NCBI GenBank assembly: GCA_958295725.1
Contig: OY282368.1
Coordinates: forward strand, 1,696,001 to 1,760,000
DNA length: 64,000 bases
Source of the DNA: an uncultured Alphaproteobacteria bacterium
GTDB taxonomy: Bacteria > Pseudomonadota > Alphaproteobacteria > UBA2966
Direction: 5' to 3'
Shown: positions 9,238 to 21,435 of the stretch, in pieces
How the letters are laid out: the number at the start of each line of letters is the position of its first letter
How positions within the stretch are numbered: the first letter of the stretch is position 1
Made by a program: the position numbers and the translations under genes
The notes under the pieces: generated by a model
Databases searched by the model: none
Told to the model about the DNA's origin: nothing
What the model saw: the letters and a program-made list of their open reading frames with translations, nothing else

Positions 9238-11487
9238 ATGGAGGCGACCCGCGCCAGAAACGACGCTCCCGGCGACGCGGACGCGGCGCCGAACTCCGGC
9301 GCGTTCCGCGGGGGCGACCGGGTCGGTGTCCTGCTGCCCCTGCCGCTCGGCGGCGCCTACGACTACGTCGTGCCCGCCGGCCTGGAGCTGGGCGAAGGGG
9401 ACTTCGTGACCGTTCCCCTGGGCTCCAGGGAGGTGAACGGCGTGGTGTGGGGGCCGGGCGACGGGCACGTGGAATCCGGGAAGCTCCGCCAAGTGACGGA
9501 ACGTCACGACCTGCCCCCGCTGTCGTCCGACGTCCGCGCGTTCGTCGAGTGGGTCGCGGCCTACACGCTGGCACCCGCCGGCGCCGTGCTCCGCATGGCC
9601 ATGAGCGCGCGATCCCTCTTCGGGCCGTCCACCCATCGCCCCGCCGCCCGCCGCATCGCCTATCGGCTCGCCGGCCCCCCGCCCGAGCGGATGACCAGGG
9701 CCCGGCGACGGGTCATCGACCTGCTGACGGACGGCCCGCCGCGCACGCTCGCGGATATATGCGAGGCCGCCGCCGTGAGCGCCTCGGTGGTCCGGGGCCT
9801 CGCGGACCGCGCCACGCTCGGGCGGGTCGTCCTGCCGGAGGACACCGGATTCGCGATGCCGGACGTCGCGCGGCCGGGGGTCCGGCTCACGAGCGGCCAG
9901 GCGGCCGCGGTCGCGGCGTTGAACGCGCGTATCGCCGCGGACGGATTCAACGTCACGGTGATCGACGGCGTTCCGGGGTCCGGGAAGACGGAGGTCTATC
10001 TGGAAGGAATCGCATCGACGCTGCGCCGGAGGCGGCAGGCTCTGGTCCTGCTCCCGGAGATCGCGCTGACCGCCGGTTGGCTGGAGAGGTTCGAGGTGCG
10101 GTTCGGCGCGCGGCCCGCTCTCTGGCACTCCGACTTGAGCCGGTCGGAACGCCGTCGCACGTGGCGCGCCGTGGCGAGCGGCGCGGCGCGCGTCGTCGTC
10201 GGCGCGCGGTCGGCGTTGTTCCTGCCCTATCCCGAGCTCGGCTTCGTCGTCGTCGACGAGGAGCATGACCCGTCCTACAAGCAGGAGGACGGAGCCGTCT
10301 ACAACGCCCGGGACATGGCGGTGGCCCGCGGACACCTGTCCGGCTTTCCCGTGGCGCTGGTCTCTGCGACGCCCTCCCTGGAGACGGTCGTCAACGTCGA
10401 CAACGGGCGTTACGGACGCGTCCACCTCCCCGAACGGCACGGCGCGGCCGGGTTGCCGCGTATCGAGGCGATCGACATGCGGGACGTGGGCCTGCCCGCC
10501 GGCTCGTGGCTGTCGCCGGCGCTCGCCGCGGCGGCGCGCGAGACGCTGGCGGCGGGAGAACAGGTCATGCTGTTCCTGAACCGGCGTGGCTACGCGCCGT
10601 TGACGCTCTGCCGCGGTTGCGGGTTCCGCTTCGAGTGTCCGGACTGCTCGGCCTGGCTGGTCGAGCATCGCCGCGCGGGACGCCTGATGTGTCACCACTG
10701 CGGTCTGTCGCTGGGCTTTCCGGAGTCCTGTCCCGACTGCGGCGCGGGCGACCGTTTCGCCGCGTGCGGACCCGGCGTCGAACGTCTGGCCGAAGAGGTC
10801 CGGGGGCGCTTCCCCGACGCGAGCCTCGAGATCGTCGCCAGCGACACTCTTTCGGGACCGAGAGCGACGCGGGAGTTGCTGACGCGGATCGAGGGTCGCG
10901 AGGTCGATGTCCTGATCGGTACGCAGATTCTCGCCAAGGGGCATCATTTTCCCATGCTGACGCTGGTGGGCGTCGTCGATGCCGACCTCGGCCTCGACGG
11001 TGGGGACTTGCGTGCGGCGGAACGCACCTACCAGTTGCATTTTCAGGTCGCTGGCCGCGCCGGCAGGGCCGACCGCCCGGGCCGCGTCCTTCTGCAGACC
11101 TATCTTCCCGATCACCCGGTGATGGCCGCGCTCGTGTCCGGAGACCGCGATTCGTTCCTGGACCGCGAGAAGGAAGCGCGCCGGCGCGCCGGGATGCCGC
11201 CCTTCGGTCGCCTGGCGTCGTTGATCGTGTCCGGTCGCGACGAGCGCGCCGCTTCCGCCGCCGCGCGCCGCCTCGGCGACGCGGCGCCGCGAGGCGAGGG
11301 TATTTCCGTCCTCGGTCCCGCTCCCGCACCGCTGTCGGTGCTGCGGGGCATGTACCGGTTTCGCCTGCTTCTCAAGGCAGCCCGCAACGTCCCGGTCCAG
11401 GAACACGTCCACGGCTGGCTGCGCAAGGTTTCCTGTCCGTCGAACGTCCGCGTGCGTGTCGACATCGACCCGTACTCGTTCCTCTGA
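9238..11487 (+). CDS. priA: Primosomal replication restart helicase PriA
   Basis: A 749-residue PriA that recognises stalled forks and reloads the replisome. The order is the N-terminal 3'-DNA-binding domain ([18 protein letters not shown]), a winged-helix region, then the SF2 helicase: Walker [14 protein letters not shown], Walker [11 protein letters not shown] and LVSATPSLE. The zinc-binding insert has paired cysteines ([25 protein letters not shown]). It continues with [20 protein letters not shown] and an [11 protein letters not shown] motif. About 25 residues precede the conserved core. A 190-base gap separates it from atpH. Confidence 0.96.
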   Translation: MEATRARNDAPGDADAAPNSGAFRGGDRVGVLLPLPLGGAYDYVVPAGLELGEGDFVTVPLGSREVNGVVWGPGDGHVESGKLRQVTERHDLPPLSSDVRAFVEWVAAYTLAPAGAVLRMAMSARSLFGPSTHRPAARRIAYRLAGPPPERMTRARRRVIDLLTDGPPRTLADICEAAAVSASVVRGLADRATLGRVVLPEDTGFAMPDVARPGVRLTSGQAAAVAALNARIAADGFNVTVIDGVPGSGKTEVYLEGIASTLRRRRQALVLLPEIALTAGWLERFEVRFGARPALWHSDLSRSERRRTWRAVASGAARVVVGARSALFLPYPELGFVVVDEEHDPSYKQEDGAVYNARDMAVARGHLSGFPVALVSATPSLETVVNVDNGRYGRVHLPERHGAAGLPRIEAIDMRDVGLPAGSWLSPALAAAARETLAAGEQVMLFLNRRGYAPLTLCRGCGFRFECPDCSAWLVEHRRAGRLMCHHCGLSLGFPESCPDCGAGDRFAACGPGVERLAEEVRGRFPDASLEIVASDTLSGPRATRELLTRIEGREVDVLIGTQILAKGHHFPMLTLVGVVDADLGLDGGDLRAAERTYQLHFQVAGRAGRADRPGRVLLQTYLPDHPVMAALVSGDRDSFLDREKEARRRAGMPPFGRLASLIVSGRDERAASAAARRLGDAAPRGEGISVLGPAPAPLSVLRGMYRFRLLLKAARNVPVQEHVHGWLRKVSCPSNVRVRVDIDPYSFL

Positions 11488-11677
11488 GACGCGGCCGGTT
11501 GGGGACAGGCGGTGTCTCGCGTGTCCCGACAGGACAGGCGGTTGCGCGGGGCCCCGCCGGTGTGATAGGAAACGCGACCTTGGCGGCGGACGCCTGAAGT
11601 GACACGCCGTCACGGATCATGTTCAATTAAAACAGTGAGTTAACCCGTTCGTTCGGGCTTCATGGGTAGTCTCCGAA

Positions 11678-12238
11678 TTGTTCAGCCAAACAAGCATCGT
11701 GTCCGGCACCGTAGGGCGTTACGCGTCGGCGCTCTTCGATCTCGCTCGCGAAGGGAGCGCGCTGGACGACGTTGCCGGCGACCTCGAAGCCGTCGACGCG
11801 ATGATCGCCGGGAGCGCGGACCTCGCTCGACTCGTGCATAGCCCCGTGATCTCTCGCGAGGATCAAGGACGGGCCATCGGCGCGGTGCTGGAGGCGGCCG
11901 GCATCGGAGATCTCGCGCGCCGCTTCGTCGGGCTCGTGGCGCGGAACCGACGCTTGTTCGCGCTCCGCGACATGATGACGGCCTATCGGACCCTGCTCGC
12001 CGACCATCGGGGCCAAACCACCGCCAAGGTCACGTCGGCGCGCCCCCTGACGGACGAGCAGATCGCGCGGGTCGGGTCGCGGCTCGCGGGCGTCGTCGAC
12101 CAGGAGATATCTCTGACCGCGGATGTCGACGAAAGTCTGCTGGGTGGTCTCGTCGTCCGCATCGGCTCCCGCATGATCGACAGCTCCCTCAAGACCAAGC
12201 TTCAGGGAATGCGGACCGCCATGAAGGAAGCCGGCTGA
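11678..12238 (+). CDS. atpH: ATP synthase F1 subunit delta
   Basis: A 186-residue OSCP/delta subunit linking the F1 head to the peripheral stalk. Recognisable parts are [17 protein letters not shown] near the N-terminus and [20 protein letters not shown] at the C-terminus. The start is not ATG: TTG at 11678 is the first in-frame candidate, and a GTG at 11699 would give a 179-residue protein that still includes the core. The nearest upstream ATG (11662) is out of frame. It is first of atpHAGDC; as in most alphaproteobacteria the membrane (Fo) genes are elsewhere. Confidence 0.93.
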   Translation: MFSQTSIVSGTVGRYASALFDLAREGSALDDVAGDLEAVDAMIAGSADLARLVHSPVISREDQGRAIGAVLEAAGIGDLARRFVGLVARNRRLFALRDMMTAYRTLLADHRGQTTAKVTSARPLTDEQIARVGSRLAGVVDQEISLTADVDESLLGGLVVRIGSRMIDSSLKTKLQGMRTAMKEAG

Positions 12239-12264
12239 CGGACGGCCAGGAAAGAGGTTGATAA

Positions 12265-13794
12265 ATGGATATTCGCGCCGCCGAGATTTCGTCGATCCTG
12301 AGGTCGCAAATCGAGAACTTCGGCGCCGAGGCCGAGGTCTCCGAGGTGGGACAGGTCCTGTCCGTCGGCGACGGGATAGCGCGCGTTTACGGTCTCGACC
12401 GGGTCCAGGCCGGCGAGATGGTCGAATTCCCCGGGGGCATTCAGGGAATGGCCCTCAATCTCGAGGACGACAACGTGGGCGTCGTCATCTTCGGCGAGGA
12501 CCGCACCATCCGCGAAGGCGATACGGTCAAGCGCACCGAGACCATCGTCGACGTTCCGGTAGGGAAGAACCTGCTGGGCCGCGTGGTCGACGGGTTGGGC
12601 AATCCGATCGACGGCAAGGGTCCGGCGGAGGCCGCCGAACGCCGTCGCGTCGAGGTGAAGGCGCCGGGCATCATTCCGCGCAAGTCGGTCCACGAACCGA
12701 TGCAGACCGGCCTGAAGGCTCTCGACAGCCTGGTCCCCATCGGGCGCGGGCAGCGCGAGCTCGTCATCGGCGACCGCCAGACCGGAAAGACGGCGGTCGC
12801 CATCGACACCATCATCAACCAGAAGGCGATCAACGAGGGTGGCGACGAGGCGCGCAAGCTCTATTGCATCTACGTCGCGGTGGGCCAGAAACGGTCGACC
12901 GTCGCGCAGGTAGTCAAGTCCCTGGAGGACGCGGGGGCCATGAGCTACACGACCGTGGTCGCGGCGACGGCGTCCGAGCCGGCGCCGCTGCAGTTCCTGG
13001 CGCCCTACACCGGCTGCGCGATGGGCGAGTATTTCCGCGACAACGGCATGCATGCGCTTATCGTTTACGACGATCTCTCCAAGCAGGCGACGGCCTACCG
13101 GCAGATGTCGCTCCTGCTGCGCCGCCCGCCCGGACGCGAGGCGTTTCCCGGCGACGTGTTCTACCTGCACTCCAGACTCCTGGAGCGCGCCGCCAAGATG
13201 AACGACGACGAGGGGGCGGGGTCGCTGACGGCGTTGCCCGTGATCGAGACACAGGCGAGCGACGTGTCGGCCTACATTCCGACCAACGTCATCTCCATTA
13301 CCGACGGCCAGATATTCCTCGAGACGGACCTGTTCTACCAAGGCATCCGCCCGGCCATCAATGTCGGGATCAGCGTGAGTCGGGTGGGGTCGGCGGCCCA
13401 GATCAAGGCCATGAAACAGGTCGCGGGCAGCATCAAGCTCGAGCTGGCTCAATATCGCGAGATGGCCGCGTTCGCCCAGTTCGGATCGGACCTCGATGTC
13501 GCGACCCAGCGGTTGCTGAACCGGGGCGCACGCCTCACCGAGCTGCTGAAACAGCCTCAGTATCGGCCCTTGCCGGTGGAGGAACAGGTCGTCTCGATCT
13601 TCGCGGGTGTCAACGGTTACCTGGACGGCATTCCCGTCCAATCGGTAACGGACTTCGAGGAGAAGTTCCTGGCCGGAATGCGGGCCCGGAACGGCGACGT
13701 TCTGGACGCCATCCGCTCGGAACGGGAAATCTCCGACGCCACCGGAGAGAAGTTGAAGAGCATCCTCGACGACTTCGCCCGGAACTACGCCTAG
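12265..13794 (+). CDS. atpA: ATP synthase F1 subunit alpha
   Basis: A 509-residue non-catalytic nucleotide-binding subunit of the F1 hexamer. The Walker [12 protein letters not shown] begins at residue 169. The signature [17 protein letters not shown] is present, with the arginine finger in the VSRVG turn. An AGGAAAGAGG-like ribosome site lies just before the ATG. It is 26 bases after atpH and in the same operon. Confidence 0.98.
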   Translation: MDIRAAEISSILRSQIENFGAEAEVSEVGQVLSVGDGIARVYGLDRVQAGEMVEFPGGIQGMALNLEDDNVGVVIFGEDRTIREGDTVKRTETIVDVPVGKNLLGRVVDGLGNPIDGKGPAEAAERRRVEVKAPGIIPRKSVHEPMQTGLKALDSLVPIGRGQRELVIGDRQTGKTAVAIDTIINQKAINEGGDEARKLYCIYVAVGQKRSTVAQVVKSLEDAGAMSYTTVVAATASEPAPLQFLAPYTGCAMGEYFRDNGMHALIVYDDLSKQATAYRQMSLLLRRPPGREAFPGDVFYLHSRLLERAAKMNDDEGAGSLTALPVIETQASDVSAYIPTNVISITDGQIFLETDLFYQGIRPAINVGISVSRVGSAAQIKAMKQVAGSIKLELAQYREMAAFAQFGSDLDVATQRLLNRGARLTELLKQPQYRPLPVEEQVVSIFAGVNGYLDGIPVQSVTDFEEKFLAGMRARNGDVLDAIRSEREISDATGEKLKSILDDFARNYA

Positions 13795-13838
13795 GTTTTC
13801 CGGGCGGCGACTCCGAACGATCGACGGGCCGACGGTTC

Positions 13839-14729
13839 ATGGCGAGCCTCAAGGATCTCAGAGTCCGGATCAACAGCGTCCGTTCCACCCAGAAGATCAC
13901 CCGGGCCATGCAGATGGTCGCGGCTTCCAAGCTGCGCCGTGCGCAGGAGCAAGCGGAGGCCGGCCGGCCGTACGCGACTCACCTGCGGCGCATGATGGTT
14001 TCGCTGACCGCCGCGTTGACGAACCCCGAGGACGCGCCCGTTCTCATGGTCGGCCGCGGCGAGGCGAAGACGCACCTTCTGGTGGTGGCATCGTCCGAGC
14101 GTGGACTGTGCGGCAGTTTCAACACCAACATCGCGAGGCGCGCCCGCCAGCGTATCGCGGCGCTCCTCCAATCGGGAAACGAAGTCAAGATTCTCTGTAT
14201 CGGCAAGAAGGGCCGCGACATGTTGCGCCGCGATTTCGGCGCCCGCATCGTCGACACCATCGACATGTCGAGCGTGCGGCGGCTGGGCTTCGGTGACGCG
14301 GCGCCGATCGCGCGGCGCATCACCGAGATGTTCGAGGCCGAGGAATTCGACGTGTGCACGATGTTCTACAGCCACTTCAAGTCGGTGCTCTCCCAGGAGG
14401 TGACGGAGCACCAGTTGATACCGGTCGGCGCGCCGGAGGCGGCGGAGGAGGACACCCACGCGCACGGCATGGACGCGACATACGAATACGAGCCCGAGGA
14501 GGACGAAATCCTCGAGGAACTGCTGCCGCGCAACGTGGCGATCCAAGTCTATCACGCCTTGCTGGAGAACGCCGCGAGCGAGCAAGGCGCGCGAATGACG
14601 GCCATGGACAACGCCACGCGCAACGCCGGCGAGATGATCGACAAGCTCACTCTTGTCTACAACCGTACCCGCCAGGCGATGATCACGAAAGAACTCATCG
14701 AGATCATTTCGGGAGCGGAGGCCCTTTAG
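13839..14729 (+). CDS. atpG: ATP synthase F1 subunit gamma
   Basis: A 296-residue central rotor shaft subunit. The N-terminal coil ([20 protein letters not shown]) and the C-terminal coil ([20 protein letters not shown]) are typical. The ATG is fixed by the conserved MASLKDLR start. It lies 44 bases after atpA. An acidic, His-containing stretch ([19 protein letters not shown]) in the globular part is compatible with normal family variation. Confidence 0.97.
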   Translation: MASLKDLRVRINSVRSTQKITRAMQMVAASKLRRAQEQAEAGRPYATHLRRMMVSLTAALTNPEDAPVLMVGRGEAKTHLLVVASSERGLCGSFNTNIARRARQRIAALLQSGNEVKILCIGKKGRDMLRRDFGARIVDTIDMSSVRRLGFGDAAPIARRITEMFEAEEFDVCTMFYSHFKSVLSQEVTEHQLIPVGAPEAAEEDTHAHGMDATYEYEPEEDEILEELLPRNVAIQVYHALLENAASEQGARMTAMDNATRNAGEMIDKLTLVYNRTRQAMITKELIEIISGAEAL

Positions 14730-14763
14730 GGGGGCGGGGCGGCCCCATGTCCCCACTCGGTAG

Positions 14764-16212
<1,449 letters not shown>

Positions 16213-16229
16213 GGAGCGGGGTCGCGAAC

Positions 16230-16631
16230 ATGGCCGACAAGCTCGTCCTCGAACTCGTTTCGCCAGAACGGCTCCTCATTTCGGCCGAGGCCGACATGGT
16301 CGTCGTTCCAGGCAGCGAAGGCGATTTCGGCGTCCTGGCGGGTCACGCGCCGCTGATCTCGTCGGTTCGTCCGGGCGTCATCGAGGTGCACGATGAAGGC
16401 GGCGAAACGGGACGTATCTTCGTCACGGGCGGTTTCGCCGAGGTGACGGACGAGGGCCTTACGGTGCTGGCGGAGGACGCCGTTCCCGTGGCCGAGATGG
16501 ACCGCGGGGATCTGGAGCAGCGCCTGAAGAATGCTCGGGAAGACCTCGAGGACGCGGAGACGGACGAGGCGATGCACAAGGCACAGGCCACGATCTCGCT
16601 GTTGACGGAAATGCTGAAGGCCGCGGCCTAA
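16230..16631 (+). CDS. atpC: ATP synthase F1 subunit epsilon
   Basis: A 133-residue epsilon subunit, which joins the rotor to the c-ring and inhibits ATP hydrolysis. The beta-sandwich motifs (LELVSPERLLISAEADMVVVP, then GDFGVLAGHAPL) are followed by the C-terminal helices (RLKNAREDLEDAETDEA). It is last of the operon. Its stop overlaps the stop of convergent rppH by four bases (16628-16631), so no intergenic terminator is possible here. Confidence 0.96.
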   Translation: MADKLVLELVSPERLLISAEADMVVVPGSEGDFGVLAGHAPLISSVRPGVIEVHDEGGETGRIFVTGGFAEVTDEGLTVLAEDAVPVAEMDRGDLEQRLKNAREDLEDAETDEAMHKAQATISLLTEMLKAAA

Positions 16632-17176
16632 GCGCTCCGGTCCGGGTCCGGACCGCTGGGGAGGCCGCCGCGCGGCCCGTCCCGCCGGAGCCGGTCCAGG
16701 GCGCCCGAGAATTCCGCCAGGACGTCCTCATAAACGCCCCGCTTGAATGCCACGATCAGGGTGGGGAGCTCGTCGGGCTCGATCCATTTCCACGCGTCGA
16801 ACTCGGCGTCGTGCGCATCGAGCCCGATGTCGCTGTCGGAGCCGGTGAACCGGAACAGGAACCACTTCTGACGCTGGCCCCTGTAGCGGCCTTTCCACGC
16901 CTTCTTCCGCATGTCGGCAGGGAAGTCGTAGACCAGCCACCCGGCGCTCTCGGCGACGATCTCCGCTTTGTTCGTGCCGATTTCCTCCTCAAGTTCGCGC
17001 CAAGCCGCCGTCGCCGGCGTCTCTCCCGCGTCGATGCCGCCCTGCGGCATCTGCCAGGCGGGCGAGTCCATGTCGTTCCGGCGGGCGACCAGAATCCGCC
17101 CCTCCGGGTTCGCCAGCATCATGCCGACGCCGTCCCGGTAGGGAAGATCGTCGGTCGTATCGGTCATCATTTCCAC
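16628..17176 (-). CDS. rppH: RNA pyrophosphohydrolase (Nudix)
   Basis: A 182-residue RppH that removes pyrophosphate from mRNA 5' ends and starts their decay. The sequence shows YRDGVGMMLANPEGRILVAR, WQMPQGGIDAGET, and the Nudix helix with the catalytic glutamates in AWRELEEEIG. The conserved GQRQKWFLFRF, typical of RppH/IalA, follows. A short C-terminal tail is poorly conserved. ATGs also occur at 17170 and 17167. It follows ctpA after 47 bases and ends inside atpC. Confidence 0.95.
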   Translation of the reverse strand: MEMMTDTTDDLPYRDGVGMMLANPEGRILVARRNDMDSPAWQMPQGGIDAGETPATAAWRELEEEIGTNKAEIVAESAGWLVYDFPADMRKKAWKGRYRGQRQKWFLFRFTGSDSDIGLDAHDAEFDAWKWIEPDELPTLIVAFKRGVYEDVLAEFSGALDRLRRDGPRGGLPSGPDPDRSA

Positions 17177-17223
17177 GAAGTTTTCTTCGCCAGGACCGAA
17201 AGCGGGGCCGGCGCGCGGCGCTT

Positions 17224-18510
17224 CTAGTCGGTCCGCCGTCCGTAAAGCGTGATGCCCCGCAGGAGGTCGAGCGCACGCGCGAGCTGATAGTCCTCGGCCG
17301 CCGAGGTAGCCGGTCTCGTCCCGGAGGCCGAGCTTGCCCCCGTGTCCGGTTCGTCGTCGCCGTTGTCCTCGGACTCCAGCGCGTTGCGGAGCGACGCTTC
17401 GCTGCGTCGCGGTCCCGATTCGATGGGTTCCACACGGGATTGCACGATCTCGATGTCGGGCTCGATGCCGGTGGCCTGGATCGAGTGCCCCGACGGCGTG
17501 TAGTAGCGCGATGTAGTCAGGCGCATCGCGCCATGACCGGACAGGGGAATGATGGTCTGTACCGAACCCTTGCCGAAGGACCTGGTTCCCAGCACCAGCG
17601 CGCGCCGATGGTCCTGCAGGGCGCCCGCCACGATCTCCGACGCGGACGCGGAGCCCCCGTTGATGAGCACGACGATGGGCTTGCCGTTCGACACGTCGCC
17701 GTCGCCCGCCGAAAAGCGTTGAACGTCGTCGGGGTCGCGCCCGCGGGTAGATACGATCTCGCCCTTGTCGAGGAAGGCGTCGGCCACCGCGACGGCCTGC
17801 TCGAGGAGGCCGCCGGGATTGTTGCGCAGGTCGAGCACTATGCCGCGCATATCGTCGCCGAGCTCGCTCTTCAGCGACGTCATTGCCTTCTTCAATCCCG
17901 TTTCGGTCTGCTCGTTGAAGGAGGTGACGCGAATGTAGGCGGCGTTCCCTTCGGCCCGGGAACGCACGGACTGAATCCTGATGATGGCGCGGGTGATCGA
18001 GATATCGAACGGCCGCTCCTCTCCGGGTCTCGATATCGTGAGGGCGATATCCGTATCGACGGGACCCCGCATCTTCTCGACGGCTTCCGCGAGCGTCAGC
18101 CCCAGGACCTGTTGGCCGTCGATCCGCGTGATGAAATCGCCGGCCTTGACCCCAGCGCGGTAGGCCGGTGTATCGTCGATCGGAGAAACGACCTTGACCA
18201 CGCCGTTCTCCATAGTCACCTCGATCCCCAGACCGCCGAATTCGCCCTTGGTCTGTACCTGCATGTCCCGATAGCTCTTGGCGTTCAGATAGGCCGAGTG
18301 GGGATCCAGCGACGTCAACATGCCGTTGATCGCCTTCTCGATCAGAGTCTCGTCCGTGACCTCCTCGACATAGTCCGAGCGCACGCGCTCGAAAACGTCG
18401 CCGAAGAGCTGCAACTGGCGGTAGGTATCCGAGCTATCCGATTGAGCGCCCGCCGGTATCGCGGAACACGCCAACCCCATCAGGGCGAGATACCATGCCG
18501 AACGCTTCAT
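17224..18510 (-). CDS. ctpA: S41 family C-terminal processing peptidase
   Basis: A 428-residue periplasmic serine protease with a signal peptide (ending IPAGAQ). Residues about 90-170 are a PDZ domain (GGLGIEVTMENGVVKVVSP, YRAGVKAGDFITRIDG). The catalytic Ser is in GGSASASEIVAGAL and the catalytic Lys in TRSFGKGSVQ. The C-terminus is low-complexity (DNGDDEPDTGASSASG) before a final helix. The ATG overlaps the stop of the upstream EnvC-like gene (ATGA), a pairing common in alphaproteobacteria and fitting a role in cell-wall turnover or division. Confidence 0.94.
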   Translation of the reverse strand: MKRSAWYLALMGLACSAIPAGAQSDSSDTYRQLQLFGDVFERVRSDYVEEVTDETLIEKAINGMLTSLDPHSAYLNAKSYRDMQVQTKGEFGGLGIEVTMENGVVKVVSPIDDTPAYRAGVKAGDFITRIDGQQVLGLTLAEAVEKMRGPVDTDIALTISRPGEERPFDISITRAIIRIQSVRSRAEGNAAYIRVTSFNEQTETGLKKAMTSLKSELGDDMRGIVLDLRNNPGGLLEQAVAVADAFLDKGEIVSTRGRDPDDVQRFSAGDGDVSNGKPIVVLINGGSASASEIVAGALQDHRRALVLGTRSFGKGSVQTIIPLSGHGAMRLTTSRYYTPSGHSIQATGIEPDIEIVQSRVEPIESGPRRSEASLRNALESEDNGDDEPDTGASSASGTRPATSAAEDYQLARALDLLRGITLYGRRTD

Positions 18511-19703
18511 CCGCTCACCTTTCTCTCGTTGGATGCCAACCAGGGGAGCGGGTCGATCGGCGCGCCGTTTCGTCTCAGTTCCACGTACAGGACAGGGGCG
18601 TCGCCGTCGTTCCCGCCCATCCGCCCTATGGGCTCTCCGGCCAGCAGCCACTGGCCCACGACGCCGTCGATGCGGGACATTCCGGCTATCAACGAATGAT
18701 ATCCCTCGCCGTGAGAGATGATCAAGAGTTGGCCATACCCGCGGAAGGGACCGGCGAACATCAAGCGGCCGTCGTAGGGCGCGATCACCTGCGCCGATGC
18801 CCGAGTGGCGACGATCAGGCCCCGGTTGCGGGTTCCGAACCGATTCAGTTCGCCGAACCGCGCCACCAGCCGGCCACGCACCGGTAGGGGAAGTTTGCCT
18901 CGTGCATCGGTGAACGGACCGCCGTCTCCTGGAACGAGGGCCATGCCGGGAGACTCCCGGGACAGGCGCTCCTCCTTTCGCAGTTCTCGCAGCAGCGCGC
19001 GCAGGTCCCTGGCTTCCTTCCCCAGACGGGCGATTCGCTCCCTGGACCGTGCCCATTCGCCAAGGGTCTGCTTGTGGAGCCGGGACGTCCGCGTCAGCAG
19101 CCGGTCGAGGACCTGGCGTTCGCGCACCAGCGTCTCGGACGCGTAGGCCAGCTCCGCCCGTTCATCCTCTATGCCGCGCCTGATCTCCCGGAGCATGGTC
19201 AGCTCCGCACGCAGTTCGTGCACCCGGGATCGTAGCTCGGGGACCGCGCTGGCCAGCAAGATCGCGCCCCGAACCGCGTCGACGGGGTCCGCCGAAGCCG
19301 AAACGAGGGTTTCGGGCGGGCGGCGTCCCAACAGCGCCAAGGTCGCGATGATCGATGAGAGATCTCCGTGCCGTTCCCAAAGGTCGCGTGCCTTCGCGCG
19401 TTCCTTGGCGCTCAACGCCCGCAGTCTGGCCTCGATGTCGGAGATACGTTCCTCATGGGTCCGAACCGACGCGGCCGTGTCGATCAGCTCTCCGCGCATG
19501 GACTTGAGGCCCCGATCGAGGCGACCGGCCCGTGATTCGAGGGTCCGTTCCCGCTGGCGGCTCGATTCGATCTCCCGCTCGATCCGTTGAAGTTCCTGTT
19601 CCGTCGCTTGGGCATAAACCCGACCGGAGCCATCAAGACATGGCACGGTGTACGCGGCCAAGCCGCAAAGAAGCGCGAAAGAACGGCAGTCAGGCCAGGG
19701 CAT
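18507..19703 (-). CDS. envC: EnvC-like murein hydrolase activator
   Basis: A 398-residue periplasmic protein: signal sequence (MPWPDCRSFALLCGLAAY...VYAQA), a long coiled-coil (about residues 35-270, rich in E/R/L heptads) and a C-terminal LytM/M23 domain. The LytM domain looks non-catalytic. The usual zinc ligand motif H-x-G-x-D is NRGLIV, and the later H-x-H region reads YVELRR. That matches E. coli EnvC, which activates amidases rather than cutting peptidoglycan itself. The start overlaps the end of gpmI by 14 bases; an open frame extends further upstream within gpmI but lacks a signal sequence. Confidence 0.9.
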   Translation of the reverse strand: MPWPDCRSFALLCGLAAYTVPCLDGSGRVYAQATEQELQRIEREIESSRQRERTLESRAGRLDRGLKSMRGELIDTAASVRTHEERISDIEARLRALSAKERAKARDLWERHGDLSSIIATLALLGRRPPETLVSASADPVDAVRGAILLASAVPELRSRVHELRAELTMLREIRRGIEDERAELAYASETLVRERQVLDRLLTRTSRLHKQTLGEWARSRERIARLGKEARDLRALLRELRKEERLSRESPGMALVPGDGGPFTDARGKLPLPVRGRLVARFGELNRFGTRNRGLIVATRASAQVIAPYDGRLMFAGPFRGYGQLLIISHGEGYHSLIAGMSRIDGVVGQWLLAGEPIGRMGGNDGDAPVLYVELRRNGAPIDPLPWLASNERKVSG

Positions 19704-21291
19704 GGCTTCGCGCGTGGCCGCGGTGGAGCGTCGGGCCGCCGGCGCGCACGAGGAGGGAAGTTCCCGAGGCGCCGTCGGGTGCGGGGAGGCCCATGAGCTC
19801 CAGAAGTGTCGGGGCGACGTCAGCGAGCCGCCCGCCACGCAGACGGCCGACGCCGCCCGGCGCATTCACCAGGATCGCCGGGACCTTGCCCATGGTATGC
19901 GCTGTGTGCGGCTGTCCCGTGTCCGGGTCGGTCATGCACTCGGCGTTACCGTGATCCGCCGTGATCAGAAGAGACCCGTCGGCCCGTTCCACGGCGTCCG
20001 CAAGCCGGCCGAGACAGGCGTCCACGGCTTGCGCCGCCTTCATCGCGGCGTCGAAGTTCCCCGTGTGGCCGACCATGTCTCCGTTCGCGTAGTTCACGAG
20101 GACGAAATCGAACATCCCGCCGTCGATAGCCGCGACCAGCCGGTCCGTGACCTCATGGGCCGACATCTCGGGCCTGAGGTCGTAGGTAGCCACTTTCGGC
20201 GACGGTACCAGAATGCGCTCCTCGCCGGGGAAGACCCGCTCCTCTCCCCCGTTGAAGAAGAACGTAACGTGCGCGTACTTCTCCGTCTCGGCGATGCGGA
20301 GTTGCTTGAAGCCGGCCCGGGACACGATCTCCCCCAAGGTGTCCCGCACCTGGACGGGCGGGAACAGCGCCGGCAGGAACGGGCCCAGCTCCGCGGCGTA
20401 CTCGACCATGCCGACGGCCGCCGCGAAGCGGACGACCCGCCGCCGCTGGAACGACGCGAACGCGGGGTCGAGCAACGCCGTCATGATCTCGCGGGCGCGG
20501 TCGGCGCGGAAGTTGATCATCAGGACGCCGTCGCCGTCGCTCATGCCCGTGTAATCCGCGACAAGCCGTGGCCCGACGAATTCGTCCGTCTCGCCGGCGG
20601 CGTACGCGGACTCGATGGCCGATGCGGCGTCGGCGGCGCGTTCTCCGACGCCGTCGACCAGCGCGCTGTAGGCGATTTCGACCCGGTCCCAGCGCTTGTC
20701 CCGGTCCATGGCATAGTAGCGTCCGCAGAGCGACGCGACGTGGATATCCCCGATCCCGTCGACGGCCTTCGCGAAGCGGGCGAGATACGCGTCCGCGCTC
20801 TTCGGGGGGGTATCCCTTCCGTCCAGCAGCGCGTGGACCGCGACCGGAACGCCGGCCAACGCGACGAGCCTGGCGAGGGCCGCGATATGGTCCTGGTGCG
20901 AATGGACGCCGCCCGGTGACATCAGACCCAACGTGTGGCAGGTCCCGCCGCTCTCCTTCAGCGCGTCGATGAGATCCCGCAGGACGCCGTTACCGACGAG
21001 AGTGCCGCGACGCAGCGCGTCGTCGATGCGCGGCAGGTCCTGCGGGACGACGCGGCCGGCGCCGATGTTCATGTGACCTACTTCCGAGTTGCCCATTTGT
21101 CCGGCGGGTAACCCGACGTGGGCTTCCGAAGCATCCAGCAGACTCCAGGGGCATCCCGCCAGCAGGCGGTCGTAGTTCGGCGTCGACGCCCGGGCGATCG
21201 CGTTGTCTTCCCCGGCCTCCCGATGGCCCCAGCCGTCCAGGACACAGAGGACGACGGGGCGTTGCCTGTCGATGTCGCGCATGAAGTTCAT
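19690..21291 (-). CDS. gpmI: 2,3-BPG-independent phosphoglycerate mutase
   Basis: A 533-residue Mn-dependent alkaline-phosphatase-superfamily enzyme interconverting 3- and 2-phosphoglycerate in glycolysis. The phosphorylated Ser is in GQMGNSEVGHMNIGAG. Metal ligands occur in VLDGWGHR, VNYANGDMVGHTG and ITADHGNAECM. GRYYAMDRDKRWDR is also conserved. Two in-frame ATGs, at 21291 and 21282, are possible. It leads the gpmI-envC-ctpA-rppH segment, with 144 bases before rlmH that could carry a promoter. Confidence 0.96.
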   Translation of the reverse strand: MNFMRDIDRQRPVVLCVLDGWGHREAGEDNAIARASTPNYDRLLAGCPWSLLDASEAHVGLPAGQMGNSEVGHMNIGAGRVVPQDLPRIDDALRRGTLVGNGVLRDLIDALKESGGTCHTLGLMSPGGVHSHQDHIAALARLVALAGVPVAVHALLDGRDTPPKSADAYLARFAKAVDGIGDIHVASLCGRYYAMDRDKRWDRVEIAYSALVDGVGERAADAASAIESAYAAGETDEFVGPRLVADYTGMSDGDGVLMINFRADRAREIMTALLDPAFASFQRRRVVRFAAAVGMVEYAAELGPFLPALFPPVQVRDTLGEIVSRAGFKQLRIAETEKYAHVTFFFNGGEERVFPGEERILVPSPKVATYDLRPEMSAHEVTDRLVAAIDGGMFDFVLVNYANGDMVGHTGNFDAAMKAAQAVDACLGRLADAVERADGSLLITADHGNAECMTDPDTGQPHTAHTMGKVPAILVNAPGGVGRLRGGRLADVAPTLLELMGLPAPDGASGTSLLVRAGGPTLHRGHARSHALA

Positions 21292-21435
21292 TTTACCATA
21301 TCCGAACGATCCGACGCCCCGTTCCGGACGGCGATGGCAACGTCGAGACTTACACCGGACAGACGCGGGCAGCACGACCCGACCGGGCGAGGCGCGCACA
21401 ATCCCGGCATCGTATGCGTGTCGCGAGCGGTTCCG

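Noticed and set aside
11488..11677. Repeated GGACAGGCGGT and a GGGACA/TGTCCC pair between priA and atpH.
   Set aside because: The repeat is a single short pair and the stem has a long loop; not enough for an operator or terminator call. The atp promoter must lie here, but no convincing boxes were seen.
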